Positions 7,974 to 16,735 of a DNA stretch of 64,000 nucleotides are shown here, piece by piece. This stretch comes from CAXMST01 sp963793415 (lineage in GTDB: Bacteria; Actinomycetota; Thermoleophilia; Solirubrobacterales; 70-9). Within the stretch, counting starts at the first letter, position 1, and each line of letters begins with the position of its first letter. The stretch is from positions 1,364,001-1,428,000 of the forward strand of contig CAWCAC010000002.1 in NCBI GenBank assembly GCA_963793415.1. Reading direction: 5' to 3'. The notes under the pieces were generated by a model. It did no database searches. It saw nothing but the letters and a program-made list of their open reading frames with translations, and had not been told where the DNA came from. The translations under genes were made by a program, and so were the position numbers.

Positions 7974-9513
7974 ATGCAGACCGAACCCAGCCACTACTCA
8001 GTTCAGAGCGGCGAGCCGCCGCTCGCGGAGCGATCCGCCTGGATCGCCCTCTACGTGCTCTGCGCGGGCATGCTGATGATCGTCCTCGACGTGACCGTGA
8101 CCAACGTTGCCCTGCCGACGATCCAGGACGATCTCGGCTTCAGCCAGTCCAGCCTCGCCTGGGTCGTCAACGGCTACCTGATCACCTTCGGCGGCCTGTT
8201 GTTGCTCTCCGGCCGTCTCGGCGATCTGCTCGGCCGCCGCCGCGTCTTCCTCACCGGCCTCGCGATCTTCACCGTGGCCTCGCTCTTGTGCGGCTTCTCG
8301 AACAGCCAGGAGATGCTCGTCGGAGCCCGCTTCATCCAGGGCATCGGCGGCGCCCTCGCCTCGGCGGTGACCCTGGGAATGATCGTGACGATGTTCCAGC
8401 ACCCGCGCGAGCAGGCGAAGGCGATCGGCGTCTACGGCTTCGTCGCCTCGGCCGGCGGCACGATCGGCCTGCTGCTCGGGGGCGTGCTCACCGAGGCGAT
8501 CTCCTGGCACTGGATCTTCTTCATCAATGTCCCGATCGGGATCGCCACGGCGCTGTTCGCGATGCGCCTGGTCGAGAACGACGAGGGGATCGGATTCGGC
8601 GAGGGCGGCGCCGATGTCCCCGGCGCGGTCCTGATCGTCACCTCGCTGATGATCGGCGTCTACACGATCGTCAAGCCTGCGGCCGAGCTCGGCTGGGCAG
8701 ACCCGCAGACGCTGGCGCTCGGCGCCGTCTCGCTCGCTTTGCTCGGTGGCTTTCTGCTGCGTGAGTCGAAGGTCCGCAACCCGCTGATCCCGCTCGCGAT
8801 CTTCCGCTCGCGCAACGTCTCCGGCTCGAACGTCGTCCAGGCGCTGCTCGTCGCCGGCATGTTCGCCCTCTTCTTCATGGGCGCCCTCTATCTGCAGCGA
8901 GGTGCTCGGCTACGACGCGCTCGACGTCGGCCTCGCCTTCCTGCCGACGACGTTGATCATGGGCACGCTCTCGCTGCGCTACGCCGAGACCCTGATCACC
9001 AGGTTCGGCGCCCGCCGCGTGCTGCTCGTCGGCATGACGTTCGTCGCGGTCGGGCTCGCGATGTGGGTGCGGGTGCCGGTCGACGGCGAGTATTGGACAG
9101 ACGTCTTCCCGAACCTGATCGTCCTAGCGATCGGGATCGGCTCGAGTTTCCCGGCGCTGATGACGCTGGCGATGTCCGGCGCCACCCAGGAGGACGCGGG
9201 GCTCGCCTCGGGCCTGGTCAACACCTCCGCCCAGGTCGGCGGCGCGCTCGGGCTCGCGGTCCTGGCGACGCTCTCGGCGACGCGGACCGACGACTTGCTC
9301 GCCTCGGGCGACTCGCAGGCGGAGGCGCTGGTCGGCGGCTATCACCTCGCCTTCGGGATCGGGGCGGCGCTCGTCGTCGTCGCGCTGCTGATCGGGATCG
9401 TCGTGCTCGAGAAGGAGGCCGATGCCCAGGCGCACGCGGTCGAGGTGCTCGACAGCGACGGCGCCCCCGCGCGAGCGCCGGGCGAGCCTGAACCGGCCTA
9501 CTCCGAGAGCTGA
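7974..9513 (+). pseudogene. MFS drug-export permease (DHA2/EmrB-like), interrupted by a one-base frameshift
   Basis: The first frame (7974 to about 8900) encodes an MFS N-terminal half with the motif LDVTVTNVALP in helix 1, the SGRLGDLLGRRR loop 2-3 signature and GGVLTEAISWHWIFFIN. Homology then switches at about 8898-8902 to the frame read as VLGYDALDVGLAFLP, ending at 9513. The whole span is 1540 nt, i.e. 513 codons plus one extra base, so deleting one base restores a standard 14-TM-type permease. It may be a sequencing error or a recent inactivation. A ribosome-binding site (AGGA) lies before ATG 7974. A hairpin follows the stop. Confidence 0.85.
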
Positions 9514-9522
9514 GCCGGAAGT

Positions 9523-9558
9523 CGAGTCGGGCCTCCGGGTAGGCTCGGGCCCGACTCG
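9523..9558 (+). terminator. Terminator-like hairpin after MFS gene
   Basis: An 11-bp perfect stem CGAGTCGGGCC / GGCCCGACTCG with a 14-nt loop begins 10 bp after the MFS stop. There is no T-run, so termination strength is uncertain. Confidence 0.45.
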
Positions 9559-9584
9559 GATCCCGACGACCAGGAGGCAGCAGA

Positions 9585-9869
9585 ATGGGCTACGCGATCG
9601 CGCGCGTGAAGATCGGCGAGCTGGACCAGTTCCTCGAGACCTTCGGCGGGGCCGGCAAGCAGAAGCGCGCCGAGCACGGTTGCCGCGGAGTCAAGGTCCA
9701 CCAGAGCACCGAGGACCCGACCGAGCTGGTCAACGTCTTCGACTGGGACCGGGCCGACGTCGAGGCCTTCATGGCCGACCCCGAAGTCAAGGGAATCATG
9801 GAGTCGGCCGGCCTGCAGGGCCCGCCGGACTTCACCTTCGTCGAGCGGGTCGCCGAGTTCGAGAGCTGA
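9585..9869 (+). CDS. Small ABM-like (antibiotic biosynthesis monooxygenase fold) protein
   Basis: 94 aa. The pattern of a beta strand (AIARVKIG), a helix (LDQFLETFG), a GVKVHQS strand, and a NVFDWDRADVEAFMADPEVK segment is that of dimeric alpha/beta-barrel ABM-like proteins, which include haem-independent oxygenases and many uncharacterised members. A strong ribosome-binding site AGGAGG lies 6-7 nt before the ATG, in contrast to the leaderless neighbours. No active-site residues can be assigned. It sits between the MFS remnant and the WS/DGAT gene. Confidence 0.65.
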   Translation: MGYAIARVKIGELDQFLETFGGAGKQKRAEHGCRGVKVHQSTEDPTELVNVFDWDRADVEAFMADPEVKGIMESAGLQGPPDFTFVERVAEFES

Positions 9870-9936
9870 TCGGCCTCGCCCGGCGGCGCGACAGCAGCGG
9901 CGGAAAACTGCGGTCGTCGGAGACGGGCTGCGGGCC

Positions 9937-9942
9937 TAGCCT
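9937..9942 (+). promoter_or_regulatory. -10 box for WS/DGAT gene 1
   Basis: TAGCCT, 7 nt before GTG 9950; implies a leaderless mRNA and favours the GTG over the later ATG 9968. Confidence 0.5.
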
Positions 9943-9949
9943 CGAGAAC

Positions 9950-11338
9950 GTGACGACCACCCACCCGATGTCGCGCGCCGATGCGGCCTGGCTCCACATG
10001 GACCAGCCGACCAACCTGATGGTGATCACGGGCGCACTCTGGTTCGATCAGCCCGTCGACTGGAAGCGGGCGCGGGAGGTGTTGCGCACGCGGCTCGTCG
10101 ATCCGTTCCCCAGGTTCCGCCAGCGCGTGGTCGAAAGCTCGGTGCCACTCTCAGGCCCGCACTGGGAGGACGATGAGACCTTCGACATCGATCTCCACAT
10201 CCACAAGGTCGCCCTGCCGGCGCCGGGCGATCAGGCGGCGCTCGAGGAGCTGATTGCCGACCTGATGGCCGAGCCTCTCGATCCCTCCAAGCCGCTGTGG
10301 CAGTTCCACTTCGTCGAGGGCTTCGGAGACGGAGCCGCCGTCGTCACCCGCATGCACCACTGCATCGCCGACGGGATCGCGCTCGCGCGGGTCCTGCTCT
10401 CGCTCACTGATGAGGATCCGGGCGACATCGGTGTCGCGGCGCCGGTCGAGGAAGGGCATGGAAACGGCAGCCCGCTCGGCGCGCTGCTCTCGCCGATCGG
10501 GAAGGGGCTCTCGCTGGCACGCGGCGCGGCGGGCGCGGTCGTCCACGAGGCGATCGAGGTTGCACAGCATCCCTCCGGTCTCGTTGACCTCGCCGCAACT
10601 GCCCGGGAGGACGCGGAGGTCCTCGCCCGTCAGCTGGTCGGCGCCCCCGATCCCGCCTCGCCCCTGAAGGGCCCGCTCGGCGTTGCGCAGCGGGCGACCT
10701 GGTCGCGGCCGCTTCCGCTCGCGCCCGTCAAGGACGCGGGCCACACCGCCGGGGCGACTGTCAACGACGTCATCGTCACCGCGCTCAGCGGCGCGCTCCG
10801 TACGCACCTCGCCGAGCAGGGCGCGGCTCTCGAGGAGATCACCGCCTTCGTCCCCTTCAATCTGCGGCCGCTCGACCAGCCGTTGCCGGCGGAGCTCGGC
10901 AACCGCTTCGGCCTCGTCTTCCTGCGGCTGCCGCTCGGGATCGCCGACGGAGCCGAGCGCCTCGCCGAGGTCCACGAGCGGATGCAGGCGATCAAGGACT
11001 CGGCCGAGGGGCCGATCTCATACGGCCTGCTCGAGACGATCGGGCGCACCCCGCCTCCGGTCGAGCACCGGATCGTCGAGCTCTTCACAGGCCGCGCGAC
11101 CGCCGTCGTCACCAACGTCCCCGGCCCGCAGCGGACGGTCTACTTCGCCGGCTCGCCGGTCCGGGGCGTGCTCGCCTGGGCGCCGCGGTCGGGAAGCGTC
11201 GGCATGAGTGTCTCGATCTTCAGCTACGCCGGCAACATCCTCGTCGGCTTGATGGTCGACGCGGGCCTCGTCCCCGACCCAGGCTCGATCATCGCCCACT
11301 TCGAGGAGGAGATGGAGGCGCTGGTACCTGGCATCTGA
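9950..11338 (+). CDS. Wax ester synthase/diacylglycerol acyltransferase (WS/DGAT) 1
   Basis: 462 aa, the family's usual length. The catalytic HHxxxDG appears as HHCIADG at about residues 136-142; N-terminal landmarks are MSRADAAWLHMDQPTNLMVI, and the C-terminal domain has VTNVPGP and the NDVIVTALSGALR segment. It uses acyl-CoA to esterify alcohols or diacylglycerol for storage lipids, at the membrane interface. The GTG at 9950 is chosen from the TAGCCT box 7 nt upstream; ATG 9968 is the alternative. It heads a same-strand set with a sulfotransferase and a second WS/DGAT. Confidence 0.93.
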   Translation: MTTTHPMSRADAAWLHMDQPTNLMVITGALWFDQPVDWKRAREVLRTRLVDPFPRFRQRVVESSVPLSGPHWEDDETFDIDLHIHKVALPAPGDQAALEELIADLMAEPLDPSKPLWQFHFVEGFGDGAAVVTRMHHCIADGIALARVLLSLTDEDPGDIGVAAPVEEGHGNGSPLGALLSPIGKGLSLARGAAGAVVHEAIEVAQHPSGLVDLAATAREDAEVLARQLVGAPDPASPLKGPLGVAQRATWSRPLPLAPVKDAGHTAGATVNDVIVTALSGALRTHLAEQGAALEEITAFVPFNLRPLDQPLPAELGNRFGLVFLRLPLGIADGAERLAEVHERMQAIKDSAEGPISYGLLETIGRTPPPVEHRIVELFTGRATAVVTNVPGPQRTVYFAGSPVRGVLAWAPRSGSVGMSVSIFSYAGNILVGLMVDAGLVPDPGSIIAHFEEEMEALVPGI

Positions 11339-11395
11339 AGAGTTCGAGCTGCCCACTTCGATTGAGGCGAGGCGGCTCGAGCCCTCACCGGTTGA

Positions 11396-11401
11396 CATAC
11401 T
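11396..11401 (+). promoter_or_regulatory. -10-like box for sulfotransferase 1
   Basis: CATACT, 6 nt before GTG 11408. It deviates from TANNNT at the first base but matches in spacing. Confidence 0.35.
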
Positions 11402-11407
11402 CGGCCC

Positions 11408-12358
11408 GTGGCACGGAAGGCTGCTGGGGCCGATCTGTCGGCGAACGAGGCACGCATGGCCTGGATCTTCGGGTCCTCGCGGAGCGGTTCGAGCTGGCTG
11501 ACGAGAATGCTCGGTGAGCTCGGTGCGGTCACGATCGACGATCCACACCTCGGCCATCACCTCGGCGTCTGGCGCCCCGTCGCGCTCGCCTGGGCGACGG
11601 CCGAGGGCAGCGCGCCGCCGCTGACGACGCTGAACCGGATCAAGCGCGACAGACAGAGCTACTTCTTCAGCGAGCGCTACCGCGAGGCCTGGGAGCCGGC
11701 GCTCCGCCAGCTGATCCTCACGCGGTTTCAGGCGGAGGTCGACGAGGCCGTCGACGCGGGCGCCGACCCCGCCTCCCTGGTCGTGATCAAGGAGCCGGGA
11801 TCGCACGTCGCCGACGAGCTGCTGCGGCTCTTCCCCCGCTCGGGCATGGTCTTCCTCCTCCGCGACGGCCGCGACGTCGTCGACTCCTGGCTCGCCGCCT
11901 ACCGGCCCGGGTCGTGGGCGCAGTCGGAGGGCGCCTACCCGCTCTCGGCGGCCGGCCGGCTGGCGATGATCCGCTGGCAGGCGGCGGTCTGGTCGTTCCG
12001 GACCGAGGTCGTCAGCGAGGCCTACGAGCGGCACCAGGGCGCCAAGGTGATGGTCCGCTACGAGCAGCTGCTCGCCGACCCGGCCGCCGAGGTTGGGCGG
12101 ATCGCGTCGGCGCTCGGCTTCGACGCCTCGAGCGCCGATGTCGAGCGGGTCGTCGGTCGTCACCACTTCAACGCCGTACCCGAGAACGAGCGCGGGCCGC
12201 TGCATGCGGTACGCGCCGGCGTCACCGGCGGCTGGCGGCAGAACCTCGACGCGGCCGAGCAGGAGGCGCTGATCGAGGCGCTGCAGCCGATGCTCTCCCG
12301 GCTCGGTTTCGAGAACGAGGGCGAGGGCTACCCCGAGCCGCTTTCCACGGCTGGTTGA
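11408..12358 (+). CDS. Sulfotransferase family protein 1
   Basis: 316 aa. The 5'-phosphosulfate-binding loop is WIFGSSRSGSSWLTRML at about residues 18-34, and the 3'-phosphate site is in RLFPRSGMVFLLRDGRDVVDSW, both typical of PAPS-dependent sulfotransferases. The acceptor is unknown. The stop is only 4 bp before the second WS/DGAT start, so the two are co-transcribed; the context suggests a lipid or lipid-linked acceptor, which is inference. Confidence 0.88.
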   Translation: MARKAAGADLSANEARMAWIFGSSRSGSSWLTRMLGELGAVTIDDPHLGHHLGVWRPVALAWATAEGSAPPLTTLNRIKRDRQSYFFSERYREAWEPALRQLILTRFQAEVDEAVDAGADPASLVVIKEPGSHVADELLRLFPRSGMVFLLRDGRDVVDSWLAAYRPGSWAQSEGAYPLSAAGRLAMIRWQAAVWSFRTEVVSEAYERHQGAKVMVRYEQLLADPAAEVGRIASALGFDASSADVERVVGRHHFNAVPENERGPLHAVRAGVTGGWRQNLDAAEQEALIEALQPMLSRLGFENEGEGYPEPLSTAG

Positions 12359-12362
12359 CGGG

Positions 12363-13787
12363 ATGGCGATCGAGCGACTGACCAAGACTGCGGCGAGATT
12401 CCTCGCCAAGGAGACCGTGCCCGGCTCCTGGCACATCGGCGGCCTGCTGCTGATCGAGGCGCCGGCGTCCGGCACGCCGATCACGCTCGATGCGATCCGC
12501 GCCCACGCCGCCGCCCGCCTCGGCGCCGATCCACGCCTGCGTCAGCGGGTCCTGTTCCCGCGCCGTGGACTCGGACGGCCGCTCTGGGCCGACGATCACG
12601 ACTTCGCGCTCGAGCGCCATGTCGCTCAGGCCGAGACCGCCGGCCCGCTCGACGAGGCCGGCCTGCGCGACGTGGTCGGCGAGGTGATCTCGGCCCCGCT
12701 CGATATCGAGCATCCGCTCTGGTCGGTGACTTTGATCTCACCGCTCGAGGATGGCGGCGCCGCGATCGTCGGACGCTTCCACCACTCGATCGCGGACGGG
12801 ATGAAGGGGGTGATGTTGGCCGCGGCGCTGCTCTTCGACGCCGACCCGACGGCCGAGGCCGGCGACCCGTTCGAGTGGACGCCAGAGCCGCCTCCGGGCG
12901 AGCGCGAGCTGCTCGCCGACGAGCTCCGCCTCCAGGGCGAGCGCGCTCGCCATGCCGCCGCGGGCGCGGCCCGGGCGATCCCGCATGCGGCCGAGAGCCT
13001 CCGCGGCGCCGGCGCCGGCTCGCTCGGATCAGCCTTCGAGACCGTGCGCCGGGCGCCCGGCACGTTGCGCCGGCAGTGGTTCGGCGCCGACGCGCCGGCC
13101 TCGCCGCTCGAGGGCGAGCTCGGCCAGCGCCGCGTCGTCGCCCTCGCCGGCAGCGCCCTCGACGACGTCAAGAAGCTGGAGACGGCTTTCGGCGAGAAGG
13201 TGACCGTCAACGACGTCTGTCTCAGCGCCGTCGCCGGCGGGCTCGCGGCCTGGATGCTCGCCGAGGGCGACGAGCTTGAGGACATCGTCGTCAAGTGTCC
13301 GGTTGTCCCGCACAAGCAGGAGGGCGGCGTCGCCCAGCGCACCGGTCGCGGCTCGATCGAGCTCGTGCCGCTGCCGGTCACGCTCGACGACCCGGTCGAG
13401 CGGCTGCTCGAGGTGGGTCGTCGCACCCACGACAGCCTGCGTCAGGCCGACGTCGAGGAGACGCGCTCGATCGAGGCCGCTCTCGACCACCTGCCACACA
13501 TGCTCGCCGCGGTCGCCGAGAACCAGCTCGCCTCGCCCTCGCACTACAACGTCGCCGTCACCAACGTGCCCGGGCCGCCGAGCCCGTTCTACGTCGCCGG
13601 CGGCCGGGTGACGACGGCGACGCCGCTGCCACACCTGTTCGGCTCGCACCTGCTCCACGTCGGTGTGCTCTCGCTCTCGGGAACGCTGACGATCGGCTTC
13701 GTCGCCGACCCCGAGCACCTGCCCGAGCCGGAGCTGCTCGCGGCGGCGGCCGAGCGGGAGATCAGCGCGCTGCTCGCGCGGGCATGA
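12363..13787 (+). CDS. Wax ester synthase/diacylglycerol acyltransferase (WS/DGAT) 2
   Basis: 474 aa. HHSIADG (about residues 140-146) is the catalytic HHxxxDG, and the C-terminal half has NDVCLSAVAGGLAAWML and VTNVPGPPSPFYVAGG. It is only distantly similar to the WS/DGAT at 9950, so this is not a recent duplication. ATG follows the sulfotransferase stop by 4 bp. The last 26 bp overlap the convergent MFS gene. Confidence 0.92.
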   Translation: MAIERLTKTAARFLAKETVPGSWHIGGLLLIEAPASGTPITLDAIRAHAAARLGADPRLRQRVLFPRRGLGRPLWADDHDFALERHVAQAETAGPLDEAGLRDVVGEVISAPLDIEHPLWSVTLISPLEDGGAAIVGRFHHSIADGMKGVMLAAALLFDADPTAEAGDPFEWTPEPPPGERELLADELRLQGERARHAAAGAARAIPHAAESLRGAGAGSLGSAFETVRRAPGTLRRQWFGADAPASPLEGELGQRRVVALAGSALDDVKKLETAFGEKVTVNDVCLSAVAGGLAAWMLAEGDELEDIVVKCPVVPHKQEGGVAQRTGRGSIELVPLPVTLDDPVERLLEVGRRTHDSLRQADVEETRSIEAALDHLPHMLAAVAENQLASPSHYNVAVTNVPGPPSPFYVAGGRVTTATPLPHLFGSHLLHVGVLSLSGTLTIGFVADPEHLPEPELLAAAAEREISALLARA

Positions 13788-15132
13788 GCACCAGCAGCGC
13801 CGCCAGCGCTGCAACGACGAACCCGGCGCCGACCAGCAGCGCCGGCTCCATCGCCTTCGCGAGCCCCTCGGAGGCGTTGGAGACGAGGATCCCGCTCAGC
13901 GCCGCAAGGCCGATCGAGCCGCCGATCTGACGGCAGGTGCCGAGCAGGCCGCTGGCCGCGGCGCGCTGCTCGGTCCCGACCAGGTTCATCACCGCGACCG
14001 TCATCGGCGACTGGGCGACCGAGAGCGAGAGGCCGAACAGGAGCAGGCCGGGCAGCAGCGGTAGGTACTCGCCGCCGCCGATCGTCAGCGCCAGCCAGAC
14101 GAGGCCGGCGATCGCGCCCACGCAGCCGAGCAGGCCCGGCAGTCGGGCGCCGGCGCGGTCGGTGATCCGGCCGCCGAGGATCGAGCCGACGAGCAGCATC
14201 AGCGTCGCCGGTAACAGCACGAAGCCGGCCTTCGCGGGGGAGAAGCCGAGCGCCTGCTGCATGTAGTCGGCGAGGTAGATTGCGCCCCAGACGACGACCG
14301 CCTGGGTCAGGGCGATCACCAGCAGCGCCGCGACGATCGGTTTGACCCGGAACAGGGCGAGGTCGAGCAGCGGCTCCGCCCGGCGGCGCTCGAATACGAC
14401 AAAGGCGGCGATCAGCACCGCGCCGGCGGCGAGCAGCGGCAGCGCCCACTGGTGCAGGCCGCCGATCAGGACGGCGAGTGCGATCGCCAGCAGCGCCGTC
14501 CCGGCGAGGTCGATCCGGGGCCGGCGCTCGCCCGGCGCGGGCTGCCGGCGGGCCGGCATCGAGCGCACCAGCCCGAGCATCGTCGGTGCGATCGCGAGCG
14601 CGATCAGCGGGTTGATCCAGAAGATCCAGCGCCAGGAGAGCAACTCGGTCAGGGCGCCACCGAGCAGCGGCCCGAGCGAGAGGGCGAGCCCGGCGACACC
14701 CCAGTACACGCCGAGCGCCTTGCCGCGGTGCTCCTCCGGGTAAGCGTCGCTGACGATCGCGACAGTCGACGAGGTCAGCATCGCCGCGCCGGCGCCCTGC
14801 ACGATCCGTGAGGCGATCAGCCACTCCGGCGACTGCGCTGCGCCGGAGAGGATCGAGCCGCCGATGAAGACGCTCATCGCCAGCGCCGCACCGCGCGGGT
14901 GGCCCATGATGTCGCTGAGTCGTCCACCGGCGATCGCCAGCGAGGCGACCGCCAGCAGGTAGCCGTTGACGACCCACTGGAACTGGGCCGAGTCGAGGCC
15001 GAGGTCGGCGCGGATGCTGGGCAGCGCCACCGCGACCACGGTCTGGTCGATGAAGACCATCGCCAGCGAGGCCGTCATCGCGACGAGCACCGCGCGCGGC
15101 GAGGGGCCCTTGCGGGGCTCCGCGTCGCTCAT
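13762..15132 (-). CDS. MFS permease, EmrB/QacA (DHA2) type
   Basis: 456 aa with about 14 hydrophobic segments. Motif LAMVFIDQTVVAVALPSI (helix 1) and GGRLSDIMGHPR in the 2-3 loop mark the DHA2 drug-H+ antiporter family, and the GPLLGGALTELLSWRWIFWIN stretch is motif C plus what follows. Start ATG 15132 overlaps the stop of the glycosyltransferase gene by 4 bp (ATGA), so the two are translationally coupled; the substrate could be a glycosylated product of that enzyme. The longer upstream frame is antisense shadow. Confidence 0.9.
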   Translation of the reverse strand: MSDAEPRKGPSPRAVLVAMTASLAMVFIDQTVVAVALPSIRADLGLDSAQFQWVVNGYLLAVASLAIAGGRLSDIMGHPRGAALAMSVFIGGSILSGAAQSPEWLIASRIVQGAGAAMLTSSTVAIVSDAYPEEHRGKALGVYWGVAGLALSLGPLLGGALTELLSWRWIFWINPLIALAIAPTMLGLVRSMPARRQPAPGERRPRIDLAGTALLAIALAVLIGGLHQWALPLLAAGAVLIAAFVVFERRRAEPLLDLALFRVKPIVAALLVIALTQAVVVWGAIYLADYMQQALGFSPAKAGFVLLPATLMLLVGSILGGRITDRAGARLPGLLGCVGAIAGLVWLALTIGGGEYLPLLPGLLLFGLSLSVAQSPMTVAVMNLVGTEQRAAASGLLGTCRQIGGSIGLAALSGILVSNASEGLAKAMEPALLVGAGFVVAALAALLVLMPARAAR

Positions 15133-15881
15133 CCCTCGTACTCCTTCCACCAGAGCTCCTCCAGCTCCTCGTAGCCTCGCTCGCGCTCGGTATCCGAGGC
15201 GGGCCACCAGGGTTTGTGGCCGATGAAGTGCAGGACCCGCAGGCGCGGGCGCAGCGCCGCCCACAGTTCCGGGTGGTGGACGAGCAGCCGCTTGGAGACG
15301 TTGAAGGCGGGATCGAGCCGCTGCCAGCGATCGCGATAGGCGAGGTTGAGCAGGCCCTGGTCGCTGGGGTGGCGCTCGAGCCAGCGCGGGTCGGAGCGGT
15401 CTGTGGCCCAGTAGTCGTCGCCGAGGCTCTCGATCAGATCGAGCAGCTCGCGCTCGGTCGCCGGCGAGGGGGCGATCGACATGACGCCGGCGTTGAAGAG
15501 CTCGTCGCTGAGGCGGATCCCGTAGTCGGGGCAGGCTGCGAGCGGGCCCTCGATCTCGAGCAACTCGTCGACGGGGCCGAGCACGATCGTGTCCGCGTCG
15601 AGGTAGCCGAGTCGCTCGAATCCCTCCCAGCCGATCAGCCGCAGCTTCGTCAGCGAGGGCGCCCACTCCGGGTCGGCGAACGACGCCTTCAGTGGCTCGA
15701 CTGCGCGCATCTCGACGCCGATCCGCTCGAGCTCGGTGCGGTCGCCGGCCTCGATCCCGAGGTCGACGCAGATCAGTTGCCGGTCGCTTTGGCGGGCCAG
15801 GCTGCGGGCGAGCGCGACGGCGCCCTTGCCGAACCGCGAGTCGGCGATCGTCACGAAGGCGCGCTGCCCGGTCACGCCCAC
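15129..15881 (-). CDS. GT8-like glycosyltransferase
   Basis: About 250 aa. FVTIADSRFGKGAVALARSL begins the nucleotide-sugar fold, and GYLDADTIVLGPVDEL has the DxD metal-binding motif; FNAGVMSIAPS and SDQGLLNLAYRDRW are typical of glycogenin/galactinol-synthase-like GT8 enzymes. Start is uncertain: GTG 15881 (TATGGC 6 nt upstream) or GTG 15875. It is divergent from a sulfotransferase and coupled to an exporter, suggesting a glycoconjugate made and exported here. Sugar donor unknown. Confidence 0.82.
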   Translation of the reverse strand: MGVTGQRAFVTIADSRFGKGAVALARSLARQSDRQLICVDLGIEAGDRTELERIGVEMRAVEPLKASFADPEWAPSLTKLRLIGWEGFERLGYLDADTIVLGPVDELLEIEGPLAACPDYGIRLSDELFNAGVMSIAPSPATERELLDLIESLGDDYWATDRSDPRWLERHPSDQGLLNLAYRDRWQRLDPAFNVSKRLLVHHPELWAALRPRLRVLHFIGHKPWWPASDTERERGYEELEELWWKEYEG

Positions 15882-15891
15882 CAGCCTGCCA

Positions 15892-15897
15892 TAAGCT
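15892..15897 (+). promoter_or_regulatory. -10 box for sulfotransferase 2
   Basis: TAAGCT, 10 nt before ATG 15908, giving a leader of only a few bases. The same short region must hold the divergent promoter of the GT8-like gene. Confidence 0.4.
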
Positions 15898-15907
15898 CTC
15901 CGGCCCG

Positions 15908-16735
15908 ATGCGCCTGCCGGAAGGATTTCCACCCGTAGACGGCTTCCTTTGCTCGCACCCCAAGTGCGGGCGCACCTGGATCCGCTTCGCGCTCGCCCGC
16001 TACATGAGCCACGCGCTCGAGCTCGACGTCGAGATCGACCTCAACACGATGTGGCGGGTGCTGCCGAACTTCGACGCCACCTACCCGCAGCCGGGCCGCG
16101 ACATCCACAGCTACGCCTACGCCGACGACCCCGCGGTGCCGCTGATCATCTCCACGCACCTTCCCTACGAGGAGGGGCTGTTCGGGCAGGCGCCGGTCGT
16201 CTTCCTCGTCCGCTCCCCCTACGACGTCGTCGTCTCCAACTTCTTCCAGCGGACGAAGACGCAGGTCGACTACCACGGCGAGATCAAGCAGTTCATCGCC
16301 GACCCCGAGGTCGGGATTCCGGGCCTGATCGACTACTGGAATGGCTGGGCGCCACGACTCGCCGACCACAGTGACCTGACCCTCTCCTACGAGGCGCTGC
16401 GCGCCGACGCTCGCCCCGGGTTCGCGGCGATCTGCCGCCGCTTCCGGCTCCCGGTCGAAGCCGACCTGATCGCCGACGCGCTCGACTACGCCTCGGTCGA
16501 GAACATGCGCCGGATCGAGCTCGAGCGCGGGATCGTCAACCTCACGTACGACACCGCCGACCCCGAGGCGCTGCGTGTTCGCCGTGCCGTCGTCGGCGGC
16601 TTCCGCGACTACCTCGAAGCCGACGACATCGAGTACGTGCGCTCGCAGTGCGAGCAGCGGCTCAGCCCCGAGGCCCGGGCGCTGCTCTCCGGCCACGGGC
16701 TCGAGCCCTGGCGCGAGCCGGCGCTCAGCGGCTGA
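15908..16735 (+). CDS. Sulfotransferase family protein 2
   Basis: 275 aa. FLCSHPKCGRTWIRFALARY is the PAPS-binding loop of the Sulfotransfer_1 family (SYPKSGTTW in eukaryotic enzymes) and VVFLVRSPYDVVVSNFFQ holds the 3'-phosphate site. The start ATG 15908 lies just before the homologous region. Unlike the sulfotransferase at 11408 it has the aryl/alkyl sulfotransferase signature. It converges with the patatin gene, overlapping 11 bp. Confidence 0.88.
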   Translation: MRLPEGFPPVDGFLCSHPKCGRTWIRFALARYMSHALELDVEIDLNTMWRVLPNFDATYPQPGRDIHSYAYADDPAVPLIISTHLPYEEGLFGQAPVVFLVRSPYDVVVSNFFQRTKTQVDYHGEIKQFIADPEVGIPGLIDYWNGWAPRLADHSDLTLSYEALRADARPGFAAICRRFRLPVEADLIADALDYASVENMRRIELERGIVNLTYDTADPEALRVRRAVVGGFRDYLEADDIEYVRSQCEQRLSPEARALLSGHGLEPWREPALSG

